NCBI RefSeq assembly: GCF_035918235.1
Contig: NZ_CP109485.1
Coordinates: forward strand, 4,154,001-4,218,000
Length of the DNA stretch: 64,000 nt
From: Streptomyces sp. NBC_01445
Lineage (GTDB): Bacteria > Actinomycetota > Actinomycetes > Streptomycetales > Streptomycetaceae
Direction: 5' to 3'
Positions within the stretch are counted from its first letter, which is position 1; every line of letters begins with the position of its first letter. The notes beneath the pieces are model-generated. The model worked only from the letters and a program-made list of their open reading frames with translations. It did not search any database and had not been told where the DNA came from. Made by a program: the position numbers and the translations under genes. This document shows, in pieces, positions 1 to 8,594 of this stretch.

Positions 1-207
1 TGCGCCCCTCCGCTGTGCCGGGCGCGCGCCGTTGCGTATCCCCGCACTTTCTATTCAGCACTACAACTGACCGTTCTGGGAACGGATTTGCTCCCCTCAC
101 TCCCCCCATGCGCCGGAAAAGTCCCCATAGGTGACTGATTCTGGATCATCTGGGGCCGATCCGGTTCGCACACCTGACCGCAAGGGTGGTCCGGGCCCCG
201 AACACGC

Positions 208-249
208 GAGCGGCGCCCGGCCAGTTGGGAACCTGGCCGGACGCCGCTC
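208..249. repeat. Long inverted repeat downstream of def
   Basis: Arms 208-224 and 233-249 pair over 16 of 17 positions (single mismatch 216/241) around an 8-base loop. A probable bidirectional or second terminator. Confidence 0.5.
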
Positions 250-270
250 GGATGTCACTCGGGTGCGCTC

Positions 271-287
271 AGGGCCCAACAGGCCCT
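271..287 (-). terminator. Short hairpin at the end of def
   Basis: Arms agggcc (271-276) and ggccct (282-287) with a 5-base loop begin 7 bases after the def stop codon, in the position of a transcription terminator. A second, stronger inverted repeat lies at 208-249 (17 pairs with one C/A mismatch: an 8-bp inner and an 8-bp outer stem), so termination probably involves both. No strong U tract follows, which is common in this group. Confidence 0.5.
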
Positions 288-293
288 TCCCAC

Positions 294-944
294 TCAGTCG
301 TTGGAGACGACCTCGTAGCGCGGGGTGCCCTCGGCCATCTGCTTCATGGCGTCCTTGCGCTCGCGCTTGGAGAGGCGGTCGATGTACAGGTACCCGTACA
401 GGTGGTCCGTCTCGTGCTGGAGGCAGCGCGCGAAGTAGCCCGTGCCGCGGACCTTGATCGGGTTGCCCTTCTCGTCCTGCCCGGTCACCACCGCGTAGTC
501 GGGACGCGCGAGCGGCGCGTACGCCGTCGGCACGGACAGGCAGCCCTCGTTCGAGTCGTCGAGGCGGCGCTGGTCCGCGGGCAGCTCCTGGAGCACCGGG
601 TTGCAGACCACGCCGGTGTGACGCGCCCCGTCGTCGTCCGGGCAGTCGTAGACGAAGACCTTCAGGTCGACGCCGATCTGGTTGGCGGCGAGGCCCACGC
701 CCTCCGCGGTGCGCTGGCTGGCGAACATGTCGTCGACCAGCTGCGCGAGCTCGTCGCCGAACTCGGTGACGTCCTTGCACTCCTTGTGCAGGACGGGGTT
801 CCCGACGACGGTGATCGGCCGCGACGTGCCGCGCGCGACGGCGGCCTCCTCGCGGGCGGCGTTGTCCTCGGTGTCGAGGACGAAGCCCTCGTCGTCCACG
901 GGGAGCACTCCGGCGTGCTCGTGCTCGGTGTCCTGCTGCGCCAT
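294..944 (-). CDS. def: Peptide deformylase
   Basis: Removes the formyl group from the N-terminal formyl-methionine of nascent proteins, using a metal in the cytoplasm. All three family motifs are visible: [10 protein letters not shown] near residues 82-91, EGCLSVP near 133-139 (the Cys is a metal ligand) and HETDH near 177-181 (two His ligands and the catalytic Glu). At 216 aa it is longer than the roughly 170 aa of enterobacterial enzymes, because of an acidic N-terminal extension of about 40 residues before the conserved fold. The ATG at 944 follows a spacer of about 65 bases to the next gene, the TPR protein on the same strand. It is probably in use together with the two initiator tRNA genes further along the window. 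Function is secure; the exact start is less so. Confidence 0.95.
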   Translation of the reverse strand: MAQQDTEHEHAGVLPVDDEGFVLDTEDNAAREEAAVARGTSRPITVVGNPVLHKECKDVTEFGDELAQLVDDMFASQRTAEGVGLAANQIGVDLKVFVYDCPDDDGARHTGVVCNPVLQELPADQRRLDDSNEGCLSVPTAYAPLARPDYAVVTGQDEKGNPIKVRGTGYFARCLQHETDHLYGYLYIDRLSKRERKDAMKQMAEGTPRYEVVSND

Positions 945-1009
945 GTCCGACGTACGCCTTCCGGTACCTGCTACGACAAATTTTCCGGGGTACAGCCTAC
1001 GGGGACCGG

Positions 1010-2005
1010 TCAGCAGACCTCTTCAAGGTCCCGCCAGTCCCTGGAGTCCGGGCTGTCCGCGACCCAGCCGTCGAGCAGCCCCCGCACCAGCGCCGCGGGC
1101 GCCGCGACACCGCACTCGCGCTCGGGCACCCACAGCTGGCCGTCCGTGCGGTGGCCGAGCGGCCCCGGATGTCCGGGCTCGCTGTGGTCGTGCGGGTCCA
1201 GGTGCTCGCCGTCGCCCTCGTCGGACGGCATCCGCGACTCGGAGCACATCCGGCACAGCAGCCGCACGGAGGACGACCAGTCCTCGGCGGCGAAACCGGC
1301 GTCGGAGGCGAGCTGCTCCAGGGCGTCCCGGTCGGCCTCGGTCGCCGCCTCCAGGAGAACGACCCAGGTGGGGACGGGCGAGGGAGCCCACAGCTCGATC
1401 TCGTCGAAGACGGGGTACGAGTGCCCGGCGGCCGTCGTCCGCTCCCCGTGGGGCACACCGTCGTGCAGCACGACCTCGCCCCAGCGCCGCCCGGAGGACG
1501 GCAGCGGGATGGACAGGACCTCCATGCGGGCGGGGTCGAGCCTGCGCCCCCACACCACCTCGGCCTCGCCCTCCGGCGACAGCCGCACGGCGGCGCTGCC
1601 CAGGTCCATGCCGGTCGGCTCACCGGCGGCGGTCGCGCCGCCCGGCACCTTCAGTCCGTACGCCTGCCAGGCCCGCCGTGCGAGCGGCCAGTCCTGCAGG
1701 GCGGTGGCCGCGATGCCCACGTTCCACCAGTCGGGGGCGCCGCTCTCGCGGTCCAGGAGGGCGACCGCGCGCAGGCCCGCGGCCCGCGCCTGCTCCCAGT
1801 CGTGCCGGAACTTGTGCAGCAGCGCGAGGTTGAACCAGGACTCGGACAGCCACGGCTCGAGGTCGGCGGCCCGGGTGAGCAGGGCCCCGGCGTCCTCGTA
1901 CCGGCCGTCGCCGATGAGCGTGAACGCCCGATCGGTGGCCTGCCGCCATGAGGCGGAGGGCCGGTGCCGTCCCTTGCCGAAGATCCTCACGATTCCCGCC
2001 TGCAT
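1010..2005 (-). CDS. Tetratricopeptide-repeat protein of unknown role
   Basis: A 331-residue soluble protein. Its first third reads as TPR helices ([19 protein letters not shown], then a second unit containing [20 protein letters not shown]), a scaffold for binding partner proteins. The rest is acidic, without a motif I recognise, and contains several Cys and His residues ([28 protein letters not shown]) that could bind metal, although no clean zinc-finger spacing is present. The frame stays open to 2137, but the ATG at 2005 ([12 protein letters not shown]) is preferred because the upstream part is low-complexity and unlike normal coding sequence. It lies between def and the HD-domain genes, all on the minus strand. 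Confidence 0.75.
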   Translation of the reverse strand: MQAGIVRIFGKGRHRPSASWRQATDRAFTLIGDGRYEDAGALLTRAADLEPWLSESWFNLALLHKFRHDWEQARAAGLRAVALLDRESGAPDWWNVGIAATALQDWPLARRAWQAYGLKVPGGATAAGEPTGMDLGSAAVRLSPEGEAEVVWGRRLDPARMEVLSIPLPSSGRRWGEVVLHDGVPHGERTTAAGHSYPVFDEIELWAPSPVPTWVVLLEAATEADRDALEQLASDAGFAAEDWSSSVRLLCRMCSESRMPSDEGDGEHLDPHDHSEPGHPGPLGHRTDGQLWVPERECGVAAPAALVRGLLDGWVADSPDSRDWRDLEEVC

Positions 2006-2140
2006 TCCCGCCTGTCGGTCCGGGGGACGGTGCCCTCGGGAGGCCTTCCCCCAAGGAGCACGGCCGGGGCCTGAGCCCCCGGACATCCTCTTCTTCGCAT
2101 CCAACCACGTGCGGCCGGACAGCCGCTCATTACCCATGGG

Positions 2141-3421
2141 TTACCCAGCCGGGGGCAGGGTCACCCCGCCCCTCGACACGACCCTGGCCAGGGATTCCAC
2201 CACATCGGGCTGGTAGTCGCGCCCCGTGGCCAGACGCAGTCGCTCCAGGGCGGTGAGGGGGCCCTGGGGACCTTCTCCCCGGGCCATCTCGTCGTATGCG
2301 TTGGCGGTGCGGACGATGCGCGCGGTGAGGGGCTGCTCACGGTAGGGGTCGGCCTGGCGCTCGACGACGACGGCGACCTCGGCGTCCACGCCCGTCTGGC
2401 GCACGACGGCCCCGCCCAGCAGCGCGATCCGGCGCTGCTCCTGGGCGGGCAGGGCGGCGGTGGCGCCGTCGGCCACGGGGTCGACGAGGGACAGCTGCCC
2501 GATGTCGTGCATGAGGGCCGCGTACTCCAGGACTGTGAGGTCGGGCTCGGAGAGACCCAGCTCACGGCCCACGGCGCGGCTGAGCGCCGCGACGCGCAGG
2601 GCGTGGCCCTGGGGCGTGTAGCCGGCGATCTCGGTGGCGCGGGCCAGCGAGGCGATCGTCTGCCGGTACGTGGTCCGCACGGCGGCGTACCGACGGAAGG
2701 CGAGCTGGGTCAGGAGGAGGGGCAGGCAGAAGACGGGCAGTGCCCACAGTCCGGCGACGGCCACGGCGAGGGCGATGACGGCACCGGTGGCGCACACCGC
2801 GGAGCCGATGCCGCTCATGGCCCGCAGCTCGTCCCTGAGCAGCGGCCCGAACGGCCAGCCGGTACGGGCGTGCGCCATGGCCGCAGCGAGGACGGCGTCG
2901 CACAGCGCGGTCAGGACGAGCAGCCCGACGAGCAGCAGCGCGTAGGGCGCGCCGTCGCCGAGCCAGGCGCCGAACCTGCCCTCGTTGTACAGGGGTTGGA
3001 AGCAGACGGCGGCGAAGGCGACGGTGAGGACGCGCCGCGCCATGTGGTCGGCGGACGGCCCGCGCCCGACCGCGAGATGCGGCACGGAGCCGACGAGCGC
3101 GGCAGCGACGCAGACGGCGACGACCTGGAGCGCTCCGTGATGCGTCGCCTGCCCCGCCGTCTCCCCGAGGAGTGCGTACGCGAGCGCGCCGGCGACCCCA
3201 AGTGGGGCCGGCTCCCGGTCCCTTCCGGGTGCCCCCCAGCGCGCGAGTTCACCGACGGCGATGAGCACGCCGAAGGCGAGCGCCGTCCCGGGCTCCTCCA
3301 GCCCCTTCCAGAGGGTGGCGCCCAGGGAGACGGCACTGAGCACGACGGCGAGGCCCTGGACGGCCGCGATCGTGGTGCGCGCCCGGCCGCTCCCCGGACC
3401 CGGGGACCGCGTCCACGTCAC
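2141..3421 (-). CDS. Membrane protein with a degenerate HD domain
   Basis: A 426-residue protein with a run of hydrophobic helices in the first half (about residues 20-240) and an HD-type domain near 265-400. The metal-binding core survives (GHALRVAALSRAVG, then LMHDIGQLSL), but the second half of an HD-GYP site is lost: where active enzymes carry HHE...GYP this one reads VVERQADPYREQ. The GTG start at 3421 overlaps the stop of the upstream HD-GYP gene by 4 bases (GTGA), so the two are translationally coupled. I infer a non-catalytic or altered-specificity partner of the upstream protein, for example a regulatory subunit. It is not an intact c-di-GMP phosphodiesterase by sequence. Confidence 0.85.
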   Translation of the reverse strand: MTWTRSPGPGSGRARTTIAAVQGLAVVLSAVSLGATLWKGLEEPGTALAFGVLIAVGELARWGAPGRDREPAPLGVAGALAYALLGETAGQATHHGALQVVAVCVAAALVGSVPHLAVGRGPSADHMARRVLTVAFAAVCFQPLYNEGRFGAWLGDGAPYALLLVGLLVLTALCDAVLAAAMAHARTGWPFGPLLRDELRAMSGIGSAVCATGAVIALAVAVAGLWALPVFCLPLLLTQLAFRRYAAVRTTYRQTIASLARATEIAGYTPQGHALRVAALSRAVGRELGLSEPDLTVLEYAALMHDIGQLSLVDPVADGATAALPAQEQRRIALLGGAVVRQTGVDAEVAVVVERQADPYREQPLTARIVRTANAYDEMARGEGPQGPLTALERLRLATGRDYQPDVVESLARVVSRGGVTLPPAG

Positions 3422-4743
3422 CGCGGGGCCGCCCGCCGCGTGACGCGGGGCCCGGGCATCTGCCCGGCGGCCTCGTCCGCGGTCACGGCGGGGTTCCATC
3501 CGTGCCGCCCGAGCGCCCGCACCAGCGCCCCGACCATCAGCGGGTCGAACTGCGCGCCCGCGCACCGGGACAGCTCGGCGAGGGCGACGTCGACGGGCCG
3601 CGCCCTCGAGTAGGACCGGGTGGACGTCATCGCGTCGAACGCGTCCGCCACCGCCACCACCCGCGCGAACTCCGGGATCTGCGCCCCCGTGAGCCCGTAG
3701 GGGTACCCGCTGCCGTCCATCCGCTCGTGGTGATGCAGGATCGCCGCCCGCGCCTCCCCCAGGAACCCGATGCCGCGCACCATCTCGTGCCCGTACTCGG
3801 GGTGCAGTTCGATGATGCGCCGCTCCTCGGGGGTCAGCGGGCCGTCCTTGCGCAACAGGCGGGTGGGGACGCCGAGTTTGCCGACGTCGTGCAGGATCCC
3901 GGCGAACCGCAGGACCTCGGCGCGCTCGTCCGCCATGCCGAGTTCGCGGGCGATCATCATGGACGCCTGGCCGACCCGCTCGCTGTGGCCCCGCGTGTAT
4001 CCGTCCTTGATGTCGACGGCCTGTACGAGGGCCCGGATCGTCTCCTGGTGGGCGGCGCGCTCGCGGTGGTACTGGGCGAACACCCAGCAGGAGATGTACA
4101 TCGGCAGCAGCACGAGCAGCGCGGCGAACGGGCCGTACGGGCTGCGCCACAGGACGGCCATCATGAGGCCCGCGAGGCCGTGCACGGCGACGGGTCCGAG
4201 GGCGCTCGGGAAGAGGCCGCGCCAGGCGGCGCGCAGCGGGACGCGTTCGGCGGTGGCGAGGATGCCGCCGTCGAGCAGGGCGAGGACGGCGCAGAAGACG
4301 AGGACCGCCGCTCCGGCGGGCACGAGCGCGTACGGGAAGTGGGGCGCGGACACCGCCGCGGTGCCGCCGAGCGCTCCGTGGACGCGGGCGGCGGCCCAGG
4401 TGGCGAGGGCGAGCTGGGCGGCGCGCCAGACGCGGCGCAGGCCGGCCGGGCGCCGGTCGGTCCTGGCGACGAGCGCTCCGGGCACGGCGACGAGTGCGGC
4501 AGCCGCGGGCGGCAGGAGGAACGCTCCGGCGAGCAGGACCGGGAAGAAGGTGCCCATGCCCTTGGGTACGCGCCGCCCGATCACACGGCACTGGCCCGCG
4601 TGTTCGCATCCCGTGTAGAGGACGGCGAGGAGTCCGACGGCGGGCCAGGGTGTGGCCGGGCCCGCGGCGGGGGCCAGGCACGCGAGGGCGCCGCCGGCCG
4701 CGCACAGGACATAGCCGAGGGCCACTGGCGGAACCGTGCGCAT
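3418..4743 (-). CDS. Membrane HD-GYP domain protein (probable cyclic-di-nucleotide phosphodiesterase)
   Basis: This 441-residue protein has an N-terminal multi-helix membrane domain (about residues 5-210) and a cytoplasmic HD-GYP domain (about 225-410). The catalytic motifs are complete: HSERVGQ, ILHDVGKLGVP, HHHERMDGSGYPYGL and ADAFDAMTS. The family typically hydrolyses c-di-GMP, a developmental signal in Streptomyces, and the membrane half is probably a sensor of unknown input. The ATG at 4743 is preceded by a strong G-rich ribosome site (ggggagggggg). It forms a two-gene unit with the degenerate HD gene, which overlaps its stop codon. Catalytic activity is inferred from motifs only. Confidence 0.9.
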   Translation of the reverse strand: MRTVPPVALGYVLCAAGGALACLAPAAGPATPWPAVGLLAVLYTGCEHAGQCRVIGRRVPKGMGTFFPVLLAGAFLLPPAAAALVAVPGALVARTDRRPAGLRRVWRAAQLALATWAAARVHGALGGTAAVSAPHFPYALVPAGAAVLVFCAVLALLDGGILATAERVPLRAAWRGLFPSALGPVAVHGLAGLMMAVLWRSPYGPFAALLVLLPMYISCWVFAQYHRERAAHQETIRALVQAVDIKDGYTRGHSERVGQASMMIARELGMADERAEVLRFAGILHDVGKLGVPTRLLRKDGPLTPEERRIIELHPEYGHEMVRGIGFLGEARAAILHHHERMDGSGYPYGLTGAQIPEFARVVAVADAFDAMTSTRSYSRARPVDVALAELSRCAGAQFDPLMVGALVRALGRHGWNPAVTADEAAGQMPGPRVTRRAAPR

Positions 4744-4981
4744 ACCGACCCCCCTCCCCGTGATCCCGCTTCAGGTTCCGGAGAATAGAGCGGTGGAGAG
4801 GGCGCGCGGGCGGCATCGCGAGGATTCCCCGGGCCACCCGACGGCGGATTAGCACATTCGGGTGACGGGGGTGGAGAACGAGGGGCGGGGAACCCGGCCG
4901 GGAATGGCGGGGAACGGCGGCGGGACGTGACATATCGCCGTCACGTCCCGCTCATCACCGCTCGGCCCCGGGGCCGCAGTC
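4744..4981. other. Intergenic region with a terminator-like inverted repeat
   Basis: A 238-bp gap between rsrA and the HD-GYP gene, both on the minus strand. It contains the inverted repeat at 4921-4950 and a short palindrome cggccccggggccg near 4963-4976. The side next to the HD-GYP gene includes a TATTCT-like element (near 4788) that could be its -10, but no convincing -35 pairs with it. Confidence 0.4.
4921..4950 (-). terminator. Inverted repeat downstream of sigR-rsrA
   Basis: Perfect 10-base arms cgggacgtga (4921-4930) and tcacgtcccg (4941-4950) with a 10-base loop, about 30 bases past the rsrA stop. Probably the terminator of the sigR-rsrA operon, although no U tract follows. Confidence 0.5.
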
Positions 4982-5293
4982 TCAGGCTTCCCGCAGCTTG
5001 GGAGCCGACGCCGTCACGTCCTGGTCGGGCACGGCCTGCCCCGACCGGATCAGGTCGATGCGGCCCATGACCTTCGACCGCAGGTCGCTCGGTACGTCGT
5101 CCTGGCCGCAGCACCGCTTGACCAGCTTCTTCACGGCCTGCTCGAGGCCGTACTTCTCGAGGCACGGAGAGCACTCCTCGAAGTGCGTCTCGAACTTCGT
5201 GCAGTCGCTGTCCGGCATCTCGTGATCGAGGAACTCGTAGAGATGGTCGAGGACTTCACTGCAGTCCGTCTCGTGGTGCTCGCCGCAGCTCAT
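4982..5293 (-). CDS. rsrA: Zinc-binding anti-sigma factor RsrA
   Basis: A 103-residue redox-sensitive anti-sigma factor. In its reduced, zinc-bound state the family holds sigma-R inactive; disulfide stress oxidises the cysteines, releases zinc and frees the sigma factor. The ZAS-family signature H-x3-C-x2-C is present (HFEECSPC, about residues 37-44), with an extra N-terminal Cys and a CC pair further on (KRCCGQ). The ATG at 5293 overlaps the sigR stop by 4 bases (ATGA), matching the equimolar pairing expected for sigma and anti-sigma. The size fits the S. coelicolor protein. Confidence 0.96.
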   Translation of the reverse strand: MSCGEHHETDCSEVLDHLYEFLDHEMPDSDCTKFETHFEECSPCLEKYGLEQAVKKLVKRCCGQDDVPSDLRSKVMGRIDLIRSGQAVPDQDVTASAPKLREA

Positions 5294-5955
5294 GAGCCCG
5301 AGCCTTTCGCTTCGTTCGACTCCCCGGCACCGGCCGGGACCAGTCCGCGGTCGCGGGCGTAGTCCTCGAGCATGCCGCGCAGCTGGCGACGGCCCCGGTG
5401 GAGCCGGGACATCACCGTCCCGATGGGTGTCCCCATGATGTCCGCGATCTCCTTGTACGCAAAGCCCTCTACGTCGGCGAGATAGACCGCGATGCGGAAC
5501 TCCTCGGGGATCGCCTGGAGCGCCGACTTCACGTCCGAGTCGGGCAGGTGGTCGAGCGCCTGCGACTCGGCGGAACGCAGGCCGGTCGACATGTGCGACT
5601 CGGCACGCGCCAGCTGCCAGTCCTCGATCTCCTCGGCGGCACTGCGCTGGGGCTCGCGCTGCTTCTTGCGGTACGAGTTGATGAAGGTGTTCGTGAGGAT
5701 GCGGTACAGCCACGCCTTGAGGTTCGTGCCCTCGCGGAACTGGTGGAACGACGCGTACGCCTTCGCGTAGGTCTCCTGCACCAGGTCCTCGGCATCGGCC
5801 GGGTTGCGCGTCATGCGCAGCGCAGCCGAGTACATCTGGTCGAGGAACGTGAGCGCGTCGCGCTCGAAGCGCAGGCTGCGCTCCGCGGCGGTCTCCTCGG
5901 GCTCTTCCGCCTGGCCGTGTTCGGTCCCTGCGTCGGTGCCAGTGACCGGACCCAC
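5290..5955 (-). CDS. sigR: ECF sigma factor SigR, short (stable) form
   Basis: Group IV RNA polymerase sigma factor for the thiol-oxidative stress regulon; the short form is 221 aa from the GTG at 5955. Region 2 ([19 protein letters not shown], then [11 protein letters not shown]) and region 4 ([19 protein letters not shown], then [20 protein letters not shown]) are both complete. A GGAGG motif sits only about 2 bases before the GTG, closer than usual. The same frame stays open upstream to an ATG at 6141, which would add 62 residues (see the long-isoform entry). The stop overlaps rsrA. A perfect sigma-R-type promoter lies upstream at 6229-6255, so the gene should be autoregulated. Confidence 0.95.
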   Translation of the reverse strand: MGPVTGTDAGTEHGQAEEPEETAAERSLRFERDALTFLDQMYSAALRMTRNPADAEDLVQETYAKAYASFHQFREGTNLKAWLYRILTNTFINSYRKKQREPQRSAAEEIEDWQLARAESHMSTGLRSAESQALDHLPDSDVKSALQAIPEEFRIAVYLADVEGFAYKEIADIMGTPIGTVMSRLHRGRRQLRGMLEDYARDRGLVPAGAGESNEAKGSGS

Positions 5956-6141
5956 CTCCTCCAACGACGTGGCGGGGCCGAAGGAGACCCCACTCGAATC
6001 GGAGAATAGACGACCCTCGGTCGAAGCGGCCTGGTGATCGGGTCCGCCCGCCGTCCGAATGGGGGCGGTCTTCGCCGCGTGCAGCACGCTCCACTCCAGG
6101 TCAGCGGCGCTGCTGCGGCTCGGGCAGATGATCGAACCCAT
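5290..6141 (-). CDS. sigR: SigR', long isoform from the upstream ATG
   Basis: Alternative product of the sigR frame: ATG at 6141 ([11 protein letters not shown]) adds 62 residues, giving 283 aa. In S. coelicolor a longer, unstable sigma-R isoform with an N-terminal extension of similar size is made from the stress-induced promoter and provides transient autoamplification. The present sequence has the same arrangement: in-frame extension, and the sigma-R promoter located before the long start with a leader of roughly 80 bases. This is the same locus as the short form, listed separately because the start changes the product. Confidence 0.7.
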   Translation of the reverse strand: MGSIICPSRSSAADLEWSVLHAAKTAPIRTAGGPDHQAASTEGRLFSDSSGVSFGPATSLEEVGPVTGTDAGTEHGQAEEPEETAAERSLRFERDALTFLDQMYSAALRMTRNPADAEDLVQETYAKAYASFHQFREGTNLKAWLYRILTNTFINSYRKKQREPQRSAAEEIEDWQLARAESHMSTGLRSAESQALDHLPDSDVKSALQAIPEEFRIAVYLADVEGFAYKEIADIMGTPIGTVMSRLHRGRRQLRGMLEDYARDRGLVPAGAGESNEAKGSGS

Positions 6142-6228
6142 GCGGCGGACTTCCTCTCGTAAGCACTCGTGACAACGCGTGACTTCTCGCACGTCTTCGA
6201 CAGCACTCTCGCACCGTCTGTTCCGGAC

Positions 6229-6255
6229 AACAGACGCCCGGGCCGCAACATTCCC
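6229..6255 (-). promoter_or_regulatory. Sigma-R-dependent promoter of sigR-rsrA
   Basis: On the minus strand GGGAAT (6255-6250) is followed after exactly 18 bases by GTT (6231-6229), matching the sigma-R/SigH-type consensus GGAAT-N18-GTT. It lies 88 bases before the long sigR start codon and just after the hydrolase stop at 6261, so the operon has its own promoter. Confidence 0.88.
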
Positions 6256-6260
6256 GGGCG

Positions 6261-6950
6261 TCACGCGAGTGATCCGGCCCACTTCACGACGGCGTCCACT
6301 ATGAGTGCCACGGCCTCGTCCTGGCCGATGTCCGCCCGCTTCGGCACCGCGAACCCGTGGTCCCCGTAAGGGATTTCGACGAGCTCGTACGCGGTGGATC
6401 CGGGGAATTCCGCGGGCTTCCCGAAGGGGTCGTTGCCGCCCTGGACGACGAGGGTGGGGACCCCGGCGCCGAGGAGTTCGTCGGCGCGGGACTTCTCGGG
6501 GCGGCCCGGCGGGTGGAGCGGGAAGCTCAGGGCGAGGACGGCGGCCGCGCCGAGTTCTCGCGCCGTCCGGCACGCCACGCGCGCGCCCGCGCTGCGCCCG
6601 CCCGAGACGACCGGGAGCCCCGGCTTCTCCAGGGCGGGCCACACCCCGCGCCAGCCGACGTCCAGAGTCTTCGGCGCGGGCGCCACCTTCTTGCCGGCCA
6701 CCCGCCACGGCTGCTCGACGAGGGCGACGGTCACTCCGTGTGCGGGCAGCTCGGCGGCGACGGCCTTCAGGTCACGCGCCTCGATGCCGCCGCCGGCGCC
6801 ATGGCTGAGGGCCAGGACGAGGCGGGCCTTCTTCCCGGGGGCCGGGTGCCAGGTGATGCGGGCCTCACCTGCGCCGGTCTCGACGTTCTCGGTCTTCGCG
6901 GCGGGCCCGGCGGCTCTCGTGGTCGTGTTCTTGGTCACGTTCTTGGTCAC
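6261..6950 (-). CDS. Alpha/beta-hydrolase family protein (dienelactone-hydrolase-like)
   Basis: A 229-residue cytoplasmic protein of the alpha/beta-hydrolase fold. An early LSHGAGGG loop could form the oxyanion hole; the nucleophile elbow is GGRSAGAR (G-x-S-x-G, about residues 116-123); a later Asp lies in [10 protein letters not shown] and a His in YGDHGF, completing a Ser-Asp-His triad. Similar small proteins are annotated only as hydrolases, and the substrate cannot be read from sequence. The GTG at 6950 follows the SRAP stop by a single base, so the two genes are likely co-transcribed. Confidence 0.85.
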   Translation of the reverse strand: MTKNVTKNTTTRAAGPAAKTENVETGAGEARITWHPAPGKKARLVLALSHGAGGGIEARDLKAVAAELPAHGVTVALVEQPWRVAGKKVAPAPKTLDVGWRGVWPALEKPGLPVVSGGRSAGARVACRTARELGAAAVLALSFPLHPPGRPEKSRADELLGAGVPTLVVQGGNDPFGKPAEFPGSTAYELVEIPYGDHGFAVPKRADIGQDEAVALIVDAVVKWAGSLA

Positions 6951-6951
6951 G

Positions 6952-7767
6952 TCAGAAGAGTGTGCCCTCCTCGGGCCCTTCCAGCTCCTTGAGCAGCTCC
7001 GGCCCGTTGTTGCGCACGTTGCTGACCGAGGTCGAGACGGGGTAGGCCCGCATCAGGCCCTCCGGCGGCGGCGCGAGCAACGACTTCAGGTCGTCGACGT
7101 CGGTGTGCGCCGGGTCGAGCCAGGCGTCCCAGCGGTCCGGCGTGAGCATGAGCGGCATGCGGGGGTGGATGTCGGAGAGCGAGCGGGGCCCCTCGTCGGG
7201 GGCGACGGCGAGCGGCGCGGTCTCCGCCTCGGTGGTGATGACCGTGCAGGTCACCCACCAGGCGAGCGGGTGCTCGTCGGGCAGGGTGCCGTCGCGCCAG
7301 AACTCGTACAGGCCCGCCATCGCGAAGACGGAGCCGTCGGCGGGCGTGACGAAGTAGGGCTGCTTGCGCGGCCGCTTCTTCTTGCCCTCGACCTCCAGGT
7401 CGCGCTCGCCGACGCCGGTGACCCACTCGTAGTAGCCGTCGGCGGGCAGGATGCAGCGGCGGCTCGAGAAGGCGCGGCGGTACGAGGGCTTCTCGTACAC
7501 CGTCTCGGCGCGGGCGTTGATCATCCGGGCGCCGCCCTCGGGGGTCTTCGACCACGACGGCACGAGGCCCCACTTGAGAGTGCGCAGCTGGCGAACCGGA
7601 TTCCGGTCGGCAGCGTCCTTCACAGGGCGGTCGAGGACCGCGTAGACCTCCTTGGTCGGGGCCACGTTGAAGTCGGGCGCGAGGGTCTCCTCGGGCTCCC
7701 ACTTCTCGACCTCAAAGATTCCTGCGAGATCCTCGGGCCTACGACTCGATGCATACCGTCCGCACAT
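6952..7767 (-). CDS. SOS response-associated peptidase (SRAP/HMCES/YedK family)
   Basis: This 271-residue protein should shield abasic sites in single-stranded DNA by forming a covalent DNA-protein crosslink through its second residue, Cys2. The ATG at 7767 gives MCGRYASS, with the Cys exposed after Met removal, which fixes the start. Family landmarks are present: NARAET (about residues 110-115), a conserved ILPADGYYEW segment and the late HPRMP with the active-site His. It is separated by 49 bases from a divergent M50B-like gene and followed by the hydrolase gene. It fits the DNA-repair flavour of the window. Confidence 0.93.
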   Translation of the reverse strand: MCGRYASSRRPEDLAGIFEVEKWEPEETLAPDFNVAPTKEVYAVLDRPVKDAADRNPVRQLRTLKWGLVPSWSKTPEGGARMINARAETVYEKPSYRRAFSSRRCILPADGYYEWVTGVGERDLEVEGKKKRPRKQPYFVTPADGSVFAMAGLYEFWRDGTLPDEHPLAWWVTCTVITTEAETAPLAVAPDEGPRSLSDIHPRMPLMLTPDRWDAWLDPAHTDVDDLKSLLAPPPEGLMRAYPVSTSVSNVRNNGPELLKELEGPEEGTLF

Positions 7768-7816
7768 ACGTGCCACAGTGCCAGATACTGGCCCGCCAGA
7801 GGGAGCCGCTCCAGCC

Positions 7817-8539
7817 ATGTACGTCACCGCGAGTAGTGGCGCCGCCGACCTGTGGGACCGGGTCTTCGGCAGCCAGTCCGACCCCGATCAGTGGGTGGTG
7901 TTCGCCACAGCGGCGGTCGCGCTCGCCGTGATCGTCCCGCACAACATATGGCGGCTCTCCCGCAACGCGATCACCATCGCCCACGAGGGCGGGCACGGCA
8001 TCGTGGCCCTGTTCAGCGGGCGCCGTCTCGACGGCATCAGGCTGCACTCGGACACCAGCGGCCTCACGGTCAGCCGTGGCAAGCCGTCGGGCCTGGGCAT
8101 GATCCTGACCGCGGCCGCCGGCTACACCGCTCCCCCGCTCCTCGGACTCGGCGGCGCGGCGCTGCTCGCCGCCGGGCACATCACGGCCCTCCTGTGGCTG
8201 GCCACGGCCCTGCTCCTGGCGCTGCTCGTGATGATCAGGAACGCGTACGGCGCGCTGACCGTGATCCTGACCGGCGGCCTCTTCGTGCTCGTGTCCTGGC
8301 TGGCGGGACCGCAGGTGCAGGCCGCGTTCGCATACGTCGTCGTGTGGTTCCTGCTCCTGGGCGGCGTGCGGCCCGCGTTCGAGCTGCAGAGCAAGCGCAG
8401 GCGGGGCGGGGCCGGGGACTCCGACGCGGACCAGCTGTCGCGGCTCACGCACGTGCCGGCGGGAATGTGGCTGTTCTTCTTCCACGCCGTCTCGCTGTGC
8501 TCGCTGCTCGGCGGGGGCCGCTGGCTGCTGGGACTCTGA
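7817..8539 (+). CDS. M50B-like integral membrane protein with an HEGGH motif
   Basis: A 240-residue protein with about six hydrophobic helices. The first contains the zinc-metalloprotease motif HEGGH (HExxH type, about residues 55-59) inside ITIAHEGGHGIVALFSGR, as in M50B-like proteins widespread in actinobacteria. The second M50 site-2-protease motif (NxxPxxPLDG) is not visible, so proteolytic activity is unproven. The ATG at 7817 (MYVTASSG) is chosen because the frame upstream only mirrors the divergent SRAP gene. It shares a 49-bp divergent promoter region with that gene. Confidence 0.82.
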   Translation: MYVTASSGAADLWDRVFGSQSDPDQWVVFATAAVALAVIVPHNIWRLSRNAITIAHEGGHGIVALFSGRRLDGIRLHSDTSGLTVSRGKPSGLGMILTAAAGYTAPPLLGLGGAALLAAGHITALLWLATALLLALLVMIRNAYGALTVILTGGLFVLVSWLAGPQVQAAFAYVVVWFLLLGGVRPAFELQSKRRRGGAGDSDADQLSRLTHVPAGMWLFFFHAVSLCSLLGGGRWLLGL

Positions 8540-8594
8540 CCCCGGTGGGGGCTCGTGATCCGGCCCGATCGCCTGAGCCCACTAAAGTAAAGGC

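Larger units (their letters stand above)
1..293. other. Intergenic/left-edge region with two inverted repeats, no gene seen
   Basis: No reading frame here looks like a real gene on either strand; frames running through it are extensions of antisense frames of def. It holds two inverted repeats just downstream of def (annotated separately). The outer 130 bases are less G+C-rich than the coding DNA and may carry a promoter for a gene beyond the left edge, but I cannot identify one. Confidence 0.5.

Noticed and set aside
2141..4933. A single 930-residue HD-domain protein in one frame
   Set aside because: The first half of that frame is an Arg-rich shadow of the HD-GYP gene in another frame. The real second gene starts at GTG 3421 in an overlap with the first.
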